NCBI GenBank assembly: GCA_963920575.1
Contig: OY986966.1
Location: forward strand, 21,523,656-21,587,655
Reading direction: 5' to 3'
Length of the DNA stretch: 64,000 nucleotides
DNA from: Narthecium ossifragum
Taxonomy: Eukaryota; Streptophyta; Magnoliopsida; Dioscoreales; Nartheciaceae
Shown: positions 33,791-46,400 of the stretch, one piece after another
Position numbering within the stretch: position 1 is the first letter of the stretch
Layout: the number at the start of each line of letters is the position of its first letter
Position numbers and translations under genes: made by a program
The notes under the pieces: model-generated
What the model was told of the DNA's origin: nothing
The model's input: the letters and a program-made list of their open reading frames with translations, nothing else
The model's database searches: none

Positions 33791-34689
33791 CATGGCTTGG
33801 TGAAGCTTCAGGAAGGACGAAGAGGTCTAGCGGCTGAGAGTGGCATGGACTCAATTGCCGGTGTGGAAAGCTCGTCGGAGTTCGAATCCCCTGGAGAAGA
33901 GGTTTGATGGCTTTGGAGAGTTTCAGAAGCTTTAGAGAGGTGAACACAGTCAGAGATCAGTTTGCCTCAACTAAAGATTTCGAGGTCAGGAATGACGGTG
34001 GGATTTGAGCTTCCGCCGAGGTTGATGATGAAGAAGGCATGGTCGGGGAAGATTGTGATGGGATTGGGGTAGGAGTGAGGAGGACCTTGGTGCGGGGAGG
34101 GCTTCAACTAAGGTGAGGTTGGCTGCTGATGACAATCGGCAGTGGGAATGGTGAAGGAAGGGTCTTGGGGTTGCAAGGGGGAAAGATGGTGACCTTCCTT
34201 GGGGATGATGGCTGCCGGAGAGGAGTGGGAGAATTTCCGATGGTGGGAAGGTAAGGTTTGGATGAAGGGAAGAAGGAAGAAGATGATGATAGGATGCTGA
34301 CTGGGCTGAGATGTGGGGCGGGATCTGGCTGAGGTGGTGAAGCTGGGTAAGGTGGCAGTGGGGGTGCTCAAGCTGAGGATATGATAGCTCTAGCTCCTCA
34401 ACCATCTCCTGGATCTCTTCTCCAAGATCTGCACTTTCTTCTTTGATCTCTTCTTCCCTGTTGGTTGTTGCCGCCCCACTTGGAGTTCATCTCGGAATCA
34501 CAACCGAAGTTGAGTTTTGAGTCGTAACCGAAGTCACACTCGGAGTTAAAATTGGAGTTGCTCTCAGAGTCACATGTGGAGTCGGAGTCACACCCGGAGT
34601 TTTAATCTGAGTTGTAGTAGAATTCTGCCTCACAGTCCATGCCCGGATCTCATCAAGAATTTCTGAACAAATTCTTACTATAATCTGAG

Positions 34690-34915
34690 TTTGACTATAA
34701 TTTCTAGTTGGAGTAGGATTTGTAATCCTAGTTCCAGTAGGATTTTGAGTCCAAGTCCTAGGTAGAATAGGACTTGTAATCCTAGTTCCAGTAGGATTTG
34801 GAGTCCGAGTCCTAGTTGGAGTAGGATTTGTAATCCTAGTTCCAGTAGGATTTGGAGTCCGAGTCCTAGTTGGAGTAGGACTTGTAATCCTAGTTCCAGT
34901 AGGATTTGGAGTCTA
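34690..34915. repeat. 63-bp tandem repeat in the element F interior
   Basis: About three and a half copies occur of a unit built from GTAATCCTAGTTCCAGTAGG, ATTTGGAGTCCGAGTC and CTAGTTGGAGTAGG. It is preceded at 34490-34620 by looser GGAGTTG/GGAGTC repeats. The minus-strand reading is Leu-rich and periodic, an effect of the repeat. Confidence 0.85.
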
Positions 34916-35253
34916 ACTCGTACTCGAATACTCATCGGTGTTTGCTGGTTTGGGTTGGTTGTATGGTGGAGGTAATGGCTGATAAAGGGGTGATGAATTG
35001 TAGGGAGGAATATGGTTGTAGGCTACATAGGGTGGAGGGAGCGGCTGATATGGCGGTGGATTATAGGTAGGGACAGGAGTTTGATGTAGGAGAGGTATCG
35101 TAGGAGGTGGTGTAGGATAGGTTGGTAGAGTAGATGTCAGGTGAGTAGGAAGTGAGGTAGGAGGAGTTGGTCCTGATCCAACCCAGACATAGTGGGGAAT
35201 AGGGTCGGGTAATCCTGCCATCAGTGCAGCTTCCGGAAGGCTTTGGATAGCAC
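34913..35253 (-). CDS. proline/tyrosine-rich ORF in element F (unknown)
   Basis: An open minus-strand frame just inside the primer-binding site, where gag would normally start. It has repeated PPPY, QPLPPPY and YNPP motifs and an SLPEAALMAGLPDPIPHYVW segment. The annotated first ATG (35341) lies in the LTR. I do not recognise a family. It could be the remains of a gag-like protein or chance, and no zinc knuckle is present. Confidence 0.3.
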
Positions 35254-35684
35254 AGTCATTAGAACGAAGCTCTGATACCAAGTTGATATGATGCACCTTC
35301 TCTAGGTCTTTCGTATATGGTCTGGACTCCTCCTTAGACAAATCTATGGCTAGGTTGAGAGATACCTTTGGGGTTTTAGGAGAAGCGTCCTAGGTATTTG
35401 ACAATGAAGGCTTAAACAGGAGGACAAAGACGGATGATGAAGAGGATTACCTCGCAGCTTCCTCTTTGGTTGGTCGGCTACCCTTGAGGGATCCAAGCCT
35501 TGGAGAACGTGGCAACGGACGAAGAGGTGGTGGAGGGAAGCACAACAGCCAAGGGGACGTCGGAGACTTGGAGTTGGACGGCGGAGGCGTGGACGGCAGC
35601 GAAGGCCGGTGGTGGAGAAGGGATCCGACGGTAGGGAAGGGAAGTGAAGGTGGCTGGTGGAGTTGGTGGAATTAGGGTTACAAC

Positions 35685-36130
35685 TAGGGGTGACAATTCG
35701 GGTCATGGCCCGTGAACTCGACCCGGCCCGAAATAAACGGGTTTGGTTTTGGTGTTATCGGGTTCAGGTCATAAACGGGTCGATCCGTTTACGACCTGTG
35801 AATAAATGGGTCGGGTCGACGCGCGGGTTAGGTGGGCAGACCCGTTTAACCCGTTTAATTTTAATATCACTTAGACTTTTAGAGCTAATTTGAATGTGAT
35901 CTCGTCTCATCAAGAAAATTAAAACAAGTTGTAAGTTTATTGTTTAGGTTGGATTATTTGGATGTAATTAAAATAAGTTGTAATTTTATTGCTTAATAAT
36001 TTTATTAATTAGTTGATAATTTGTTGCTTGATTGTTGTTAAACGGGTCGACCCGTTTAATAAACGGGTTAAACAGGTCCAGTCGGGTTGACCCGTTTATA
36101 AATGGGGCGGGTTCGGGTTGATAAACCCTA
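35685..36130. mobile_element. hAT-like MITE, about 446 bp
   Basis: The ends TAGGGGTGACAATTCGGGT and the inverse TAGGGTTTATCAACCCGAAC form imperfect inverted repeats. The interior is rich in AAACGGGTCGACCCGTTTAA words. The flanking 8-mers (GTTACAAC and GTATAGTT) are only a weak TSD match, so the class call rests on the ends and their likeness to the element at 31194. Confidence 0.55.
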
Positions 36131-36456
36131 GTATAGTTTTGGTCTTTCTTTAGTTTGATTCTTATGAACTTCTCGATGCATGATCTCATAAATATGGTTT
36201 TATTGTTACTAGAGTTGAAGGAACAGAGTTCCCCTAACGTACTTTCAGTCCTACATGATTTCTGTGATTGATTGTAGAGATTTATGAGATGGTTTTTATG
36301 AAGTTATTGGTTTGCCTTTGAAATAAGCTATGTTACGCGAAGATAGGTTGTGCCAATGTAATTAGGAGTAGTATAATTTAATGTAATCGTAGGACCAAAG
36401 ACAATCTATGCTAAGCAAAGATAGGTTATGCCGTTGGGAACATTAACTTTCTTTTA

Positions 36457-36853
36457 CGACACGTTTGGTTTGCACAAGGAATGGGGAATGGAATGGGAAT
36501 GAGATTAGGAATGGGAATGTGATTAGGAATGAGGATGATGCGGCATGTTTGGTTTACACAAGGAATGGGATTAGGAATCATGCTTGAAGGTGTTTGGTAC
36601 ACAAAAATAAGTGTAAAAATGGAATGAAAATAGGATATAAATAACCAAGTTATATTATAACCACCATTAATCGCCATTCCGTCGGGAATGAAATAACGGA
36701 TTCCGGGCTATTAGATGGGATAGTCTCATTCCTAACTTGTCAGGAATGAAGCATTCCATTCCCAATTTTAATGTCTAACCAAACAACGGAATGAGATTTG
36801 ACCGGGGATTTGACCATTTCATTCCCGGAGGTTATGTCCAACCAAATATGTCA
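36457..36853. mobile_element. Harbinger/Tourist-like MITE, about 397 bp
   Basis: It is flanked by TTA on both sides (36454-36456 and 36854-36856), with inverted ends CGACACGTTTGGTT and TGACATATTTGGTT. The interior is rich in GGAATGGGAATG words. A 3-bp TTA target is the Harbinger hallmark, but so short a TSD is weak proof. Confidence 0.5.
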
Positions 36854-37361
36854 TTAAGGATTCATGTGAGCTTGTAGCCATATGATCCATAATGTTGAAA
36901 GAAGGGAACAAGATGATAACTAGAGAAGACTAATAATGAAACAAGGGCGGATTGAGTAATTCCTAAGTAACTACTCCATTGATTCGAATTGATCAACTTT
37001 TTATTTCTTTTCTTTATTAGTTTAGATAACTCTATTCTATCTTTGATTCTTTTCCATAGTTTTAGGGTTTCGAGAATTAATTTCAGTTTCCAACATTTTC
37101 CGTATGGACTCCCGACTTCACCACTATTCTACTCAATAGTGTAGTGATTAAATAATAATTATTAATTTAATATTTGATTGAGTTTGTTACGTTTTAACGA
37201 CACGTTCACAACATATGAGTGGACTTGGTCTCACCCGGCCTTGACCGTGGATCCATGATTGGGCGTGGGCTTGGTCTTGGCTGGGTCAGTTTGGGCTTTG
37301 CTCGATCCGATCCTTCGCGTGGATCCGGCAGGTCCGGTCAAGTGAGTTTGAACTCATATCA

Positions 37362-37483
37362 TATTCTCATCTTTCATTGCCATATTTCCATCCTGATCCT
37401 TCTAGATAGGCTTATGGACGATTTAGCATTTCATATTGCTGTTTATTTCTTGGCATTGTTTCGATCTAGGGACGAGGACATCA
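37362..37483 (+). promoter_or_regulatory. 122 bp between element F and the THUMP-gene start codon
   Basis: This is all that remains of unique upstream sequence before the ATG at 37484. The start context is ATCAATGGCG, with A at -3 and G at +4, as favoured in plants. No clear TATA box is seen in the stretch, so transcription may start in element F or the true promoter may lie beyond it. Confidence 0.4.
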
Positions 37484-40400
37484 ATGGCGTCCGAGGACAA
37501 ACCCACCTCTAACTCTAACCCCGTCACCAAGGGCAAGAAGAGGAAGTACCTTCCCTATGCGGTATACTGCGTGCTCTTTACCTTGACTTTTGCTGTAGAT
37601 ATCTTGAGCACAAGGACAAGGGAGGTTTCTGTTTTCTCCTTCCTGGAACTGTCTTTTAACTATGGTTTTGTTGTTGTTCTGATTGTGGTTCATAGAGGGC
37701 CGTGAGGAAGGGTTCGTACCCATTACGCCCCGGAGTTCAGGGATTCTTCATCACCTGCGATGGTGGGAGGGAGCGCCAGGCCACCAATGAGGCCATCAAT
37801 ATCCTCGATACTGTATGCTCATGCTCTTTCTTCTCCCAGTTTCTTACTTTTCCTTGTGTTTCTTTCTATCTTGCAGTCGGGTCTGGGTTGCTTTTGATTG
37901 CGTTGATCTTCCCCCTTTTTTTTTCCTTTCCTTTACACTTCGTTCTTGGAATCTTGGGACAAAAGAAGAAAAAAAAAATTCAATTAGCTATGTAACAAAT
38001 AGCAAAGATAGTTCTTTTCCTATTAGTGAAATTTCCTGATATCATACTGCTGGTGCTCCCCCCTTTTCCTTAAACGCTAAAGATTACGATTTCATCTTTA
38101 AATAATTCTTTTGATTTCCTTTAATTTCTTTATCGATTGTTTTGATATTCTGCCCTGTTAAAACTGTTGCTAACCTTCATTCGTAAGCAATCTGGTCGTT
38201 TAGGAAATTCATCCGCCCATTACAATCGCCAATGGAAGTGGACTTGAATTCCAATCATTAATGGAGAAAAGGAATGCTACTTGTCTTAATGGAGTGTTTT
38301 TTTTTTTCCAGCAGAGTCATAATGGAGTGTTGTAAGATCTTCCTTTACAAAGATTAGTCGCGCCTAAATGATCTATTGGACATCTAAGTGATCATTGTGG
38401 AGAAACTCTCTTTTGATCTCTTCTAGTGAATTAATTGTTGAATTTTGCAAAAAAAATTATAATTTAGTTTCTTAGAACCATTGTAAAATTTGACCATGAT
38501 GACAGGTCACAAGAAAACCTATGTAGACATTATTTCTTTGTTATTTGTTTTAGGTAAATCCTTCTCGCCGTTTGTTGCTTTGAAAGGTCGGTTATGTTTA
38601 CAATTTTGTGCTTTACAGTTATATGTAGGTCATAGCAAGGTTTGCCGCGCCGGTGGCGCACGCCGCGCCGACAGAGTGTCGGCACGGTACTTACCGCCGG
38701 TACAGCCCATGCCGGAACAGGATGGGGCCATGCCGGTTGCAAAGACTTGGCATAGCCATTTGTGGGCTCCTCTCCTCTATTATCAGTGGGAGTGGGATGT
38801 CTGAAACTGGTACGTGCCGGTTAAAACTACATGGTTTCCACTGGCACCACCCGATCCACCCCCAAACCGGTTTTCGAGGGATGTTTGTGACCCGGTTTCA
38901 TAGTGGGTCGGTAAATACTGGCCGGTAAGGCAATTCATGGGTCATAGTAATTTTCATTCCTTATTTACTGCAATTTTATTCATGTTAGGTAACGAGTGAA
39001 TGCCGTCAGTTAATGATGCAATATAGATGGATCATGAAAACATAGCTGACTTATGCTTTTAAGTTCAAGAATAGAGGAATTTTGAGAACTGAAAAAATCT
39101 GGATACATGTTGGATCTTGCATACTGGGAAACTGCTAGGCAATTTTGATACCAAGCTGGCCAAAGTTTTACTCAGTTTTATCGTTTAGGTTAAAATAGTG
39201 GGGTTCCCATGCCAAAGTGGGATTCCTCCTTAACAAGCCCAGGAATAGTTTTGGAAAACCTGGGTTTAAGCAAATGAGGCCTATGCTTGGTTGCAAAAAC
39301 TGGGTTTAAAACTGTCTGCTATAGCATGTCAATGCACTGTTTGTGATATGATTTCCAATGTGCTTAAGCATTGAAGAGGTCAAGCTGCATCTCTAAAAAA
39401 ATGTTGGTTTGAATAATACGCATGTGGTAATCTTGCCTTGTCATATATTCTTGAGACATTTTGCAATGAAATTTTATTTGCTTACTAATTGCCATGTACA
39501 AGTGGAATTGTCCTTGTTTCTCCTATTGGATAGTTAAATTCATGATGGTAATTCTGTTTGTAACTATAGGAGAAACAATTAGGACAAATGAATCACTCAC
39601 ATACTTTCTGGTACCTGGATGCATGGATTGCTGTGCTGGTCGGCATGGTTCGTGCCCACTGACACGTATCCTACGAGTAAATTTGCTGTTAATCTACCAG
39701 CAGGATACAAATACTCAGCACAGGGTTCGTGCTGAATACATTTCTCTCCTAAAGAGGCTAAGTGCTGTCGGGATGATACATGTCGTTAGCATGACAATCC
39801 TTGCCTCGATAGTAACTCTGCGTCGGCATATTTTTGTCATCGTGCAGCCATTCAAATGCTTTTAGTGATTTTGTGATTCACTCTAGGAACGTGCTATACT
39901 TCTTAACTTCTATGTTTCATAAGTTCAATCTGCAAATTGCAATGTTTCATATGCTAATCTTTATAATCTTAACAGAGCTTGTTTCACATTGCAGTTCTTT
40001 GAGCAGCTAGTGCACAGAAAGGATTCTGGTGGAGATGGTAGGACTATTCCCACTAAGCCAGTGAATAAGATCACTAAATTCAAGGATTCTGATTCGTCCA
40101 GTGATGAAGACCAGGCTCATTCTGATTTAAAGGAGTTGGATGCGGAGAAAAATGCGGAAGAGGGTGGACCCTCGCCAGCAAAAAAGCAACGACTAGAAAT
40201 TGACAGATCTAATGTTGAAAATGCAAATTCTGATACAGTTAAAAATAAAGCAATTGATGAGCTGATTGAAGATGAACTCAAAGAGTTGGGGGATAGGAAG
40301 AAGGTAGGTCTAGGCACTAAGTTATTTTTAATTTAAATGTGAATTGTCAAAGTATTATGCATGACAATGTTTTGGTGATGTTTTTTAAATAACTGCTTGC

Positions 40401-43400
40401 TATCTGTCATATCAAATTTGTGTGTTTGAGTTTTAGTTAGGTCCTTGACCAACATAAAATGTTATGACCATTCATATAGAGATGGTGCCCAGAGTCCATT
40501 TTTGAGTGCCAGTTCTTGATGGTGAAGAATCGAAGAATCCTGCAACAAAATCCTAAAAGTTCAGCACGTTTCTTTTCATTCTTCTCCAAGTTAGCCTGTA
40601 TTTCGACTTCCTAAAAGTCCAGCACTTTTTTTTTCCATTCTTCTCCGACATGTTTAGCCTGTATTTGGACTTAATTGTTTGCATTAGATGTGTAAGATGT
40701 GCAAGATAGATTATCTAATGTGCTGCGTGCGCGCGTGTGCGTGTGTGTGGATGGATGGATGGATGCATCATGCATTTATTTATTTATTTTTAATCTGCAA
40801 GATTATGTATGTATGTACATATTTATTTATTTTTAATCTGCAAGATTTGCTTTTGTAGTTCAGCTTAACATCTTCTGTTCATGATGTACAATCAACTGAG
40901 TGGTTCGTTGGTACTCATCTGTTACTTTATGAAAAAGATACAAAACCCCATTCCTCTTTACTGCAAACTTGAAGGATAAGCTCTGAGGAGTATATGTTTT
41001 TCCTGTAAAATGAATAGGACATACATAGCCATATCAGAAAGTCCTATTCTTTGGAGATCAATAATCGAAAGCCTTGTCCCAGCGTCCAGTATCAAACCCA
41101 TTCATAGTTTAGGCAACATAGCTATATTTACATGATACTTTCATTTGCATTCATTCACGGATTACTTCTTTGGCATGCGAATTCTTGGCCTCTTTCTACT
41201 TATCTAGATGTTTCAACTTGAATATATTAACAGCCTTTATTATGACCATTGATGTTCTCCTTAGAAAACAAATTTTATTGTTGCAATGTACAAAATGTTT
41301 AGCATGAATTTTATGATTTATCTTTTATGTCGTCTTTCTTTCTGAAGTAAGTCTAAAGTTTAGATGAATCTTATAGAATATGGTTCGCTAACCTTTTGTT
41401 GTCTTCAAAGAGGCACTTTGTGAGCCTTGATTCTGGCTGTAATGGTGTGGTCTTCATTCAAATGCATAAAAGTGATGGAGACCCTGGACCTGCTAGCATT
41501 GTTCAATATATGATGAATTCAGTTGCTTCCACAAAGAAACATTTGTCAAGGTTTACATTTTAACCATTAAAAATCAGCCTTCATTTTCGTTTTAATGTAT
41601 TTATGCCTTCCTTCTATATGGTTCATGCATTGTGCTATTTCTCTGAATTCGAAATGTCATTTATATATTTATATTGCAGATTTATATTGCGAGTTTTACC
41701 AGTAGAATTGACATGCTATGCATCCGGAGAGGAGATTTCAAAAGCAATTAAACCACTTATCACAGAATATTTTCCAACTGAAGTTCCTAATCCGCAAAAG
41801 GTATGCTTCATCAGTACTCTTTTCAGATTCTTTGTTCCTTTACTACTGGTGATTAATGCCTAACTTGTAATATTATTGATTTGCTTGGCACATTTGAGTT
41901 CGGCATGAATCAAATTCATGGGTTAATATTCTTGGTGCCCAAGGACAAGAAAATTGTATTGAAGCATCTAAGAATGATTTAGCGTATTGCAAAACTTATC
42001 TCATCATTTCTTCTTTGTTGTTTGAGCTGAATTGTTATATTCATTATGTTTGGAACTACTGAATAAGGATCAAGGACTGCTGGCAGGCACCCCTTCATGC
42101 TGTCACCAGATGGGTGGATGAAGAACCAATTGTTAGATCGAGAATTACAATGCTGATTGTTGGTCTTTGTGCCAGAGCCAGTGGATGAAGAACTGATAGT
42201 TGAAAGTGAGGCTTTGGCGGTCGATGAAGAACAAATAGTATGGGAGGGAGGGAGGGAGATATGATAGTTAGATTGGGAATCACTAAGCCGACTGTTGGTC
42301 TTTTTGGCGTTGCCAAAGGTGGTGGACGAAGAGCCAATAGTAGGGGGGGGGGGAGAGCGTTGGCCCAAGCATAATCTATTATATAAAGTAAAGTGGGGTT
42401 ATGATGTGGCATCTGAGTCATAACCCACCTAAGAGAGAGAGGGGGGGGGGGGGTAGTGGGGGTGGTTACCCATGCCAGGTGGTACGGGGGGGCCACCTAG
42501 TTGATTACAAGTATAACATTGACTTAAAATATGTAGAAACAAAAAGGAAAGCAAACACTGTGGCACAGAAAACCTTGATTGCAATGTCATAGATGACTAG
42601 TGCTTTAAGAAGATATTGAATATTGTGGAAGAAAGTATCCTGAATTGGTGTTATCGCTACAGTGGTTCAAATTTAACTATTGAACATTTCTTAAGCACCC
42701 ATTGATTGTTGAATTAACATAAAAAGCCAAATGAGCCACACGCTAACTCGGTCTAAGATGGAAGTGGAAGCAGAGGCGGGTGGAAGGGTGCATGAAGGCG
42801 GTGACGACCCATGGTTTGGCCGGGCGGCTGGCTCTCCTTTAGCTGCTTCTCCGGGATTGGGTCAATCAGGGGATATGTTCCAGATGTACCAACAACAAAG
42901 GTCATGGGTGAACGTTGCTGGAGGAGGTGGTGCTAGACACACATGTATTGAAAGAGGAGTTGGAAGGGATGGGTAGGAGGTTTGATGGCAGAGTGGTTTT
43001 TGATCCTGAGGAGGTAGAGAAAAGCATCCAATAATGGCGATTTGCACTCTTTGGCAGATTCGTAAGAGGTAGAGTGGATATTGATGTATTGAGACAGAGG
43101 CTGGCGGGGCTATGGCGCACGACCAGGCCATTCTTCGTGTCTGATATGTCTCATGGCGTATATGTGTTCAACTTCAGCACGATGGAGGATATGACGGCAG
43201 TTCTTACTGGGGGACCGTGGTCGGTTGCCGGCTGCATTCTATCATTGATTTGATGGTGGCCAAGCTTTCAACCCACGCCGGAGAGTTTCAATTTGGTGTG
43301 GGCACGGTGTCCTGACTTGCCAACGGAATACTATAGAAAGAAGTTCTTAGTTCAACTGGCAGCATTCATCGAAACTCCTCTGCTTATAGATTACTCCATT

Positions 43401-46400
43401 GGACTCATGGGGAGGTGCAAGTATGCAACAACTTGCATAGAGATTAACTTGGAGGAGCCGGTTCCGGAGGGGACAACGATTGGCGAGGGGGTTGTGGGGG
43501 TCGATCCGAGAATCCATTACTAGAAGTTCATCTATGAGCGTGTGGTCATATGCACTAGTTGTGGGCGCATAGGCCATTTGAGGAGGGCATGTAAGAATGG
43601 AGTGGGGAAGGTTTTTGTTGAGGGAGAGCTGGAGAAGAACACCAGTCAAGAGAGGGAGAAGCAGGGGTACCCAAGCCAGCAGGAACAGGGTATGGAGATA
43701 GATCGGGAGGAAGCTGGGGGGAAAGCTGAAATAGAGAAGGAACTGGTGCCCACAGCCAGTCAGGAGAGAGAATGGATCACTGTGGAAAGGCCTCGTCGGA
43801 GGACCGCGCCTGGTCGCCGGCCGGTGGAGGGCCAGTAGAGAGGTGGAAAAGGTATGGCGTCAGCAGGAGGCCTCGAAGAAGGAGAAAGTTGCATGTATGG
43901 AAGGAAAAAAGGACAAAGAAAAGCAAGCAATAAAGGCTAATGTTGGGAGTTCCCATACTATGGAGTACCTGGCGAGGAATGATTGCAGGGGAGGTAACGC
44001 ACCAGCCGCATATGTGGACTTTCCCGGTCAAGCTTGGGTGGATGGACAAGGTGAAGCTAGCTATCTGCAGGGAAGGAATGATGGTGATAGGGATTTTACT
44101 GAGGAAAAGGGGAAGGAAGTGAGGGATACGCCAGCAGAGGATGTTGACTAGGGGGATGTGCCGTCTGAAGAGGAGATGGAGGGATTAGGTATAGTGGAGG
44201 TGGCATGCTTAAGGGCAGGGAGGGGAGTGGTGAGTCCGGGCCGTTCCAACCCCCTTGTAACACCGCGTGGCCTAGCAAAAAGATCTGGGCTTGGTGGCTC
44301 CTTGGGCTGGGAATGTGTACAAAGGGAACACCTGTTTGAAGCCCAGAAAATTAGGAAGGCCCTAGAAAACAAAGAGAAGGCATAGCTTAATGGCCTAACT
44401 TTAAAAGAGGGGAAGCAACCAATGGTACATGGGCCCTTGCCAATAGAGTCCTCTGGCATGGAATGTGACATAGAGGCTGAGGAAGATGGAGAGATGGCAA
44501 TGGAGGAGGAGCCAGGAAGAGAGTCTGTGTCTCCATCGGCAAAGAAAAGAAAGTTTTCAAAACAGGAGGGAGCACCTGTTCTGAACATCAGTTATCAATG
44601 CTAAAACTCATGTGCTGGAACGTAAGAGGGGCTGGCCCTCGGCGAGTGATGTATATATTCCGGCGAATGTTTAGGGAAAGAGGACTCAGTTTTTTGTTCT
44701 TATTGGATGTTTTGCAGGAAGCAGAGTTTTGTAATATTCAGGCAAGGCTGGGACCTTCTTTTGGCTCCTTCATCATTCATGCGGAGGGAAGGAGGGGCGG
44801 CCTGGTGGTGTTTTGGAGGAAGTCCTATGGATGGGTCTCGTGTTTTGCACCAACGAACCAGGCTATCCATGTTTTGATATCTTCGCAGGAGGAGGGGCAC
44901 TGTGCTATCACTACAGTCTATGGTGCAAGGAAAACCAGAGAGCGCAGGAAGCTGTGGCAGGCCATATCGGAGATGGGGATCTCTGATATACCACAACTGT
45001 TCATAGGAGACTTTAATGTGGTCTCTTCACGAGAGGATAAGAGGAGTGGGCGGCCGTTTGAGTTCTCCAGGAAGGTTGTTGATTATCTGGAATGCGTGCA
45101 GCAAAATGATTTGACGGAGCTGGAATTTGTCGGGCATCCGTTCTCTTAGTGCAATCAACAACCAGGTGAGAGGAGGATCTTGGGACGGATTGATAAGGCC
45201 TTAGGGAATTGTAGATGGAAGGCGGAGTTCCCTGAGGCGGAGGTGAAACACCTCCCAAGAATTGGCTCTGATCATAGCCCGCTGGTCTTAGCGGCGAGGC
45301 TGGAAGCGCCACGGGAGGGGTCAGGTGTCAGGGGCTGTAGCCCATGGCATGGGAGATGAAAGTTGAAAATGGCATGGCGGTCCGAGCCAAAGTAGAACTT
45401 GACGAGCCATGAAGGGATCCTATTGAACGAGACGCGCGACAATGCAACCAGGGAGGCGCACAGACAACATGCATGCGCCAAAGGAGTTTGGCACGGGGCA
45501 TGGCGCGGCAGGACGCGGCGGATTTCGAAGATGGCACGGCGGTCCGAGCCAAGACGAAGTACGACGCGCCATGCGACGAGGCAAGCGAGCGTGACGCGCG
45601 CCAAGGCAACCCAGGAAGGCGCACGGGGCATAAGCGTGGGCGGCGCTTGTGATGACACGCAGAGTGCGCGCGTGGCGCGACCATGCGACCAAGTCCGAGT
45701 CGGACTAGGACTCGGAATGCCCAGGCGCGACGCGGTTGGCCGGCTGGAGCAAACCAGCCATGCAAAAGTCCTAATTTCACTTGGATTGGGATCTTGGAAG
45801 GACTTGGCGTGGCAAAGGAAGGTTTTGGCATGGAGAAAGTCCTAGTTGTGTGGGAGTTCTAGTTGGACTAGGACTCGACTCGCTCGGCGGAAGGCAATTA
45901 GGCCATGGAGGCCAAATTGAGCGTACAAGTAATCTAATTCCACTTCGCCTAGGTCTCCGGCATGGGATGACACGACAAATATGGAATATGACAGGGGGGA
46001 GTTGTACTTGGCTCGCGGGTATAGGAAGGAGTCCTATTTCGAGCCAAAGTGCGACAAATTTTAGCAAACAATCATCTTTGACTAGTTTTAACTCATGTAA
46101 GAGTCCAAATAGGCTAGGAAGCTTTGTAATTGACTGATTGCATGTTTGGATAAGCATGAAGCCTAGGACTTGGGGTTGGACTAGGGAACTTGACTTGTTG
46201 GAGCAAGTCATGGACTCTCCTCTATATAAGGAGGAGGCCGACCAGATGTGGGGGCATCATGGGGTTATGGGCCAGCTCACGGATTGAGCAACTAAGTGTT
46301 GGGTTTGGAGTCGTCGTCTACAACGGAGTGTGAGGCGAGATTCTAGGGTTTTGGGTTGAGAGTTTCTTGTATTGGGAGTGGTTGTACTCTAAAGGGTTGG

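Larger units (their letters stand above)
31818..37361 (-). mobile_element. element F: non-autonomous LTR retrotransposon
   Basis: It has LTRs with TGATAT...CA ends: 3' LTR 31818-32736 (919 bp) and 5' LTR 35284-37361, enlarged by younger insertions. Inside the 5' LTR on the minus strand is a primer-binding site ACTTGGTATCAGAGC (35283-35269). Beside the 3' LTR is a polypurine tract (GAAGGGGGAGGGGA, 32750-32737). The TSD is CATTC/TATTC (31813-31817 and 37362-37366), and the flanks rejoin to match a second copy of the target sequence at 31107-31140. The 2.5-kb interior has no recognisable gag or pol, so it resembles a LARD-type element. Its 5' LTR end lies 122 bp upstream of the THUMP-gene ATG. 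Confidence 0.85.
35284..37361 (-). repeat. 5' LTR of element F, with nested insertions
   Basis: Homology to the 3' LTR is confined to 35284-35684 and about 37215-37361. The part between holds a hAT-like MITE, a Harbinger-like MITE and about 700 bp of unassigned AT-rich DNA. Confidence 0.8.

Noticed and set aside
34108..34405. Ser/Pro/His-rich minus-strand ORFs in element F
   Set aside because: Two overlapping frames are open because of G-poor composition; no conserved motif is present.
38490..38928. ORFs in THUMP intron 2
   Set aside because: They fall across a MITE (38636-38939) and its flank, with no homology that I recognise.
42360..42450. Helitron start (TCTATTATATAAAGT-like)
   Set aside because: No CTRR end with a hairpin was found downstream, and the word is common in AT-rich DNA.
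45328..45900. GC-rich ORFs on both strands near 45.3-45.9 kb
   Set aside because: They lie in the U3 part of the solo LTR and match no protein pattern.
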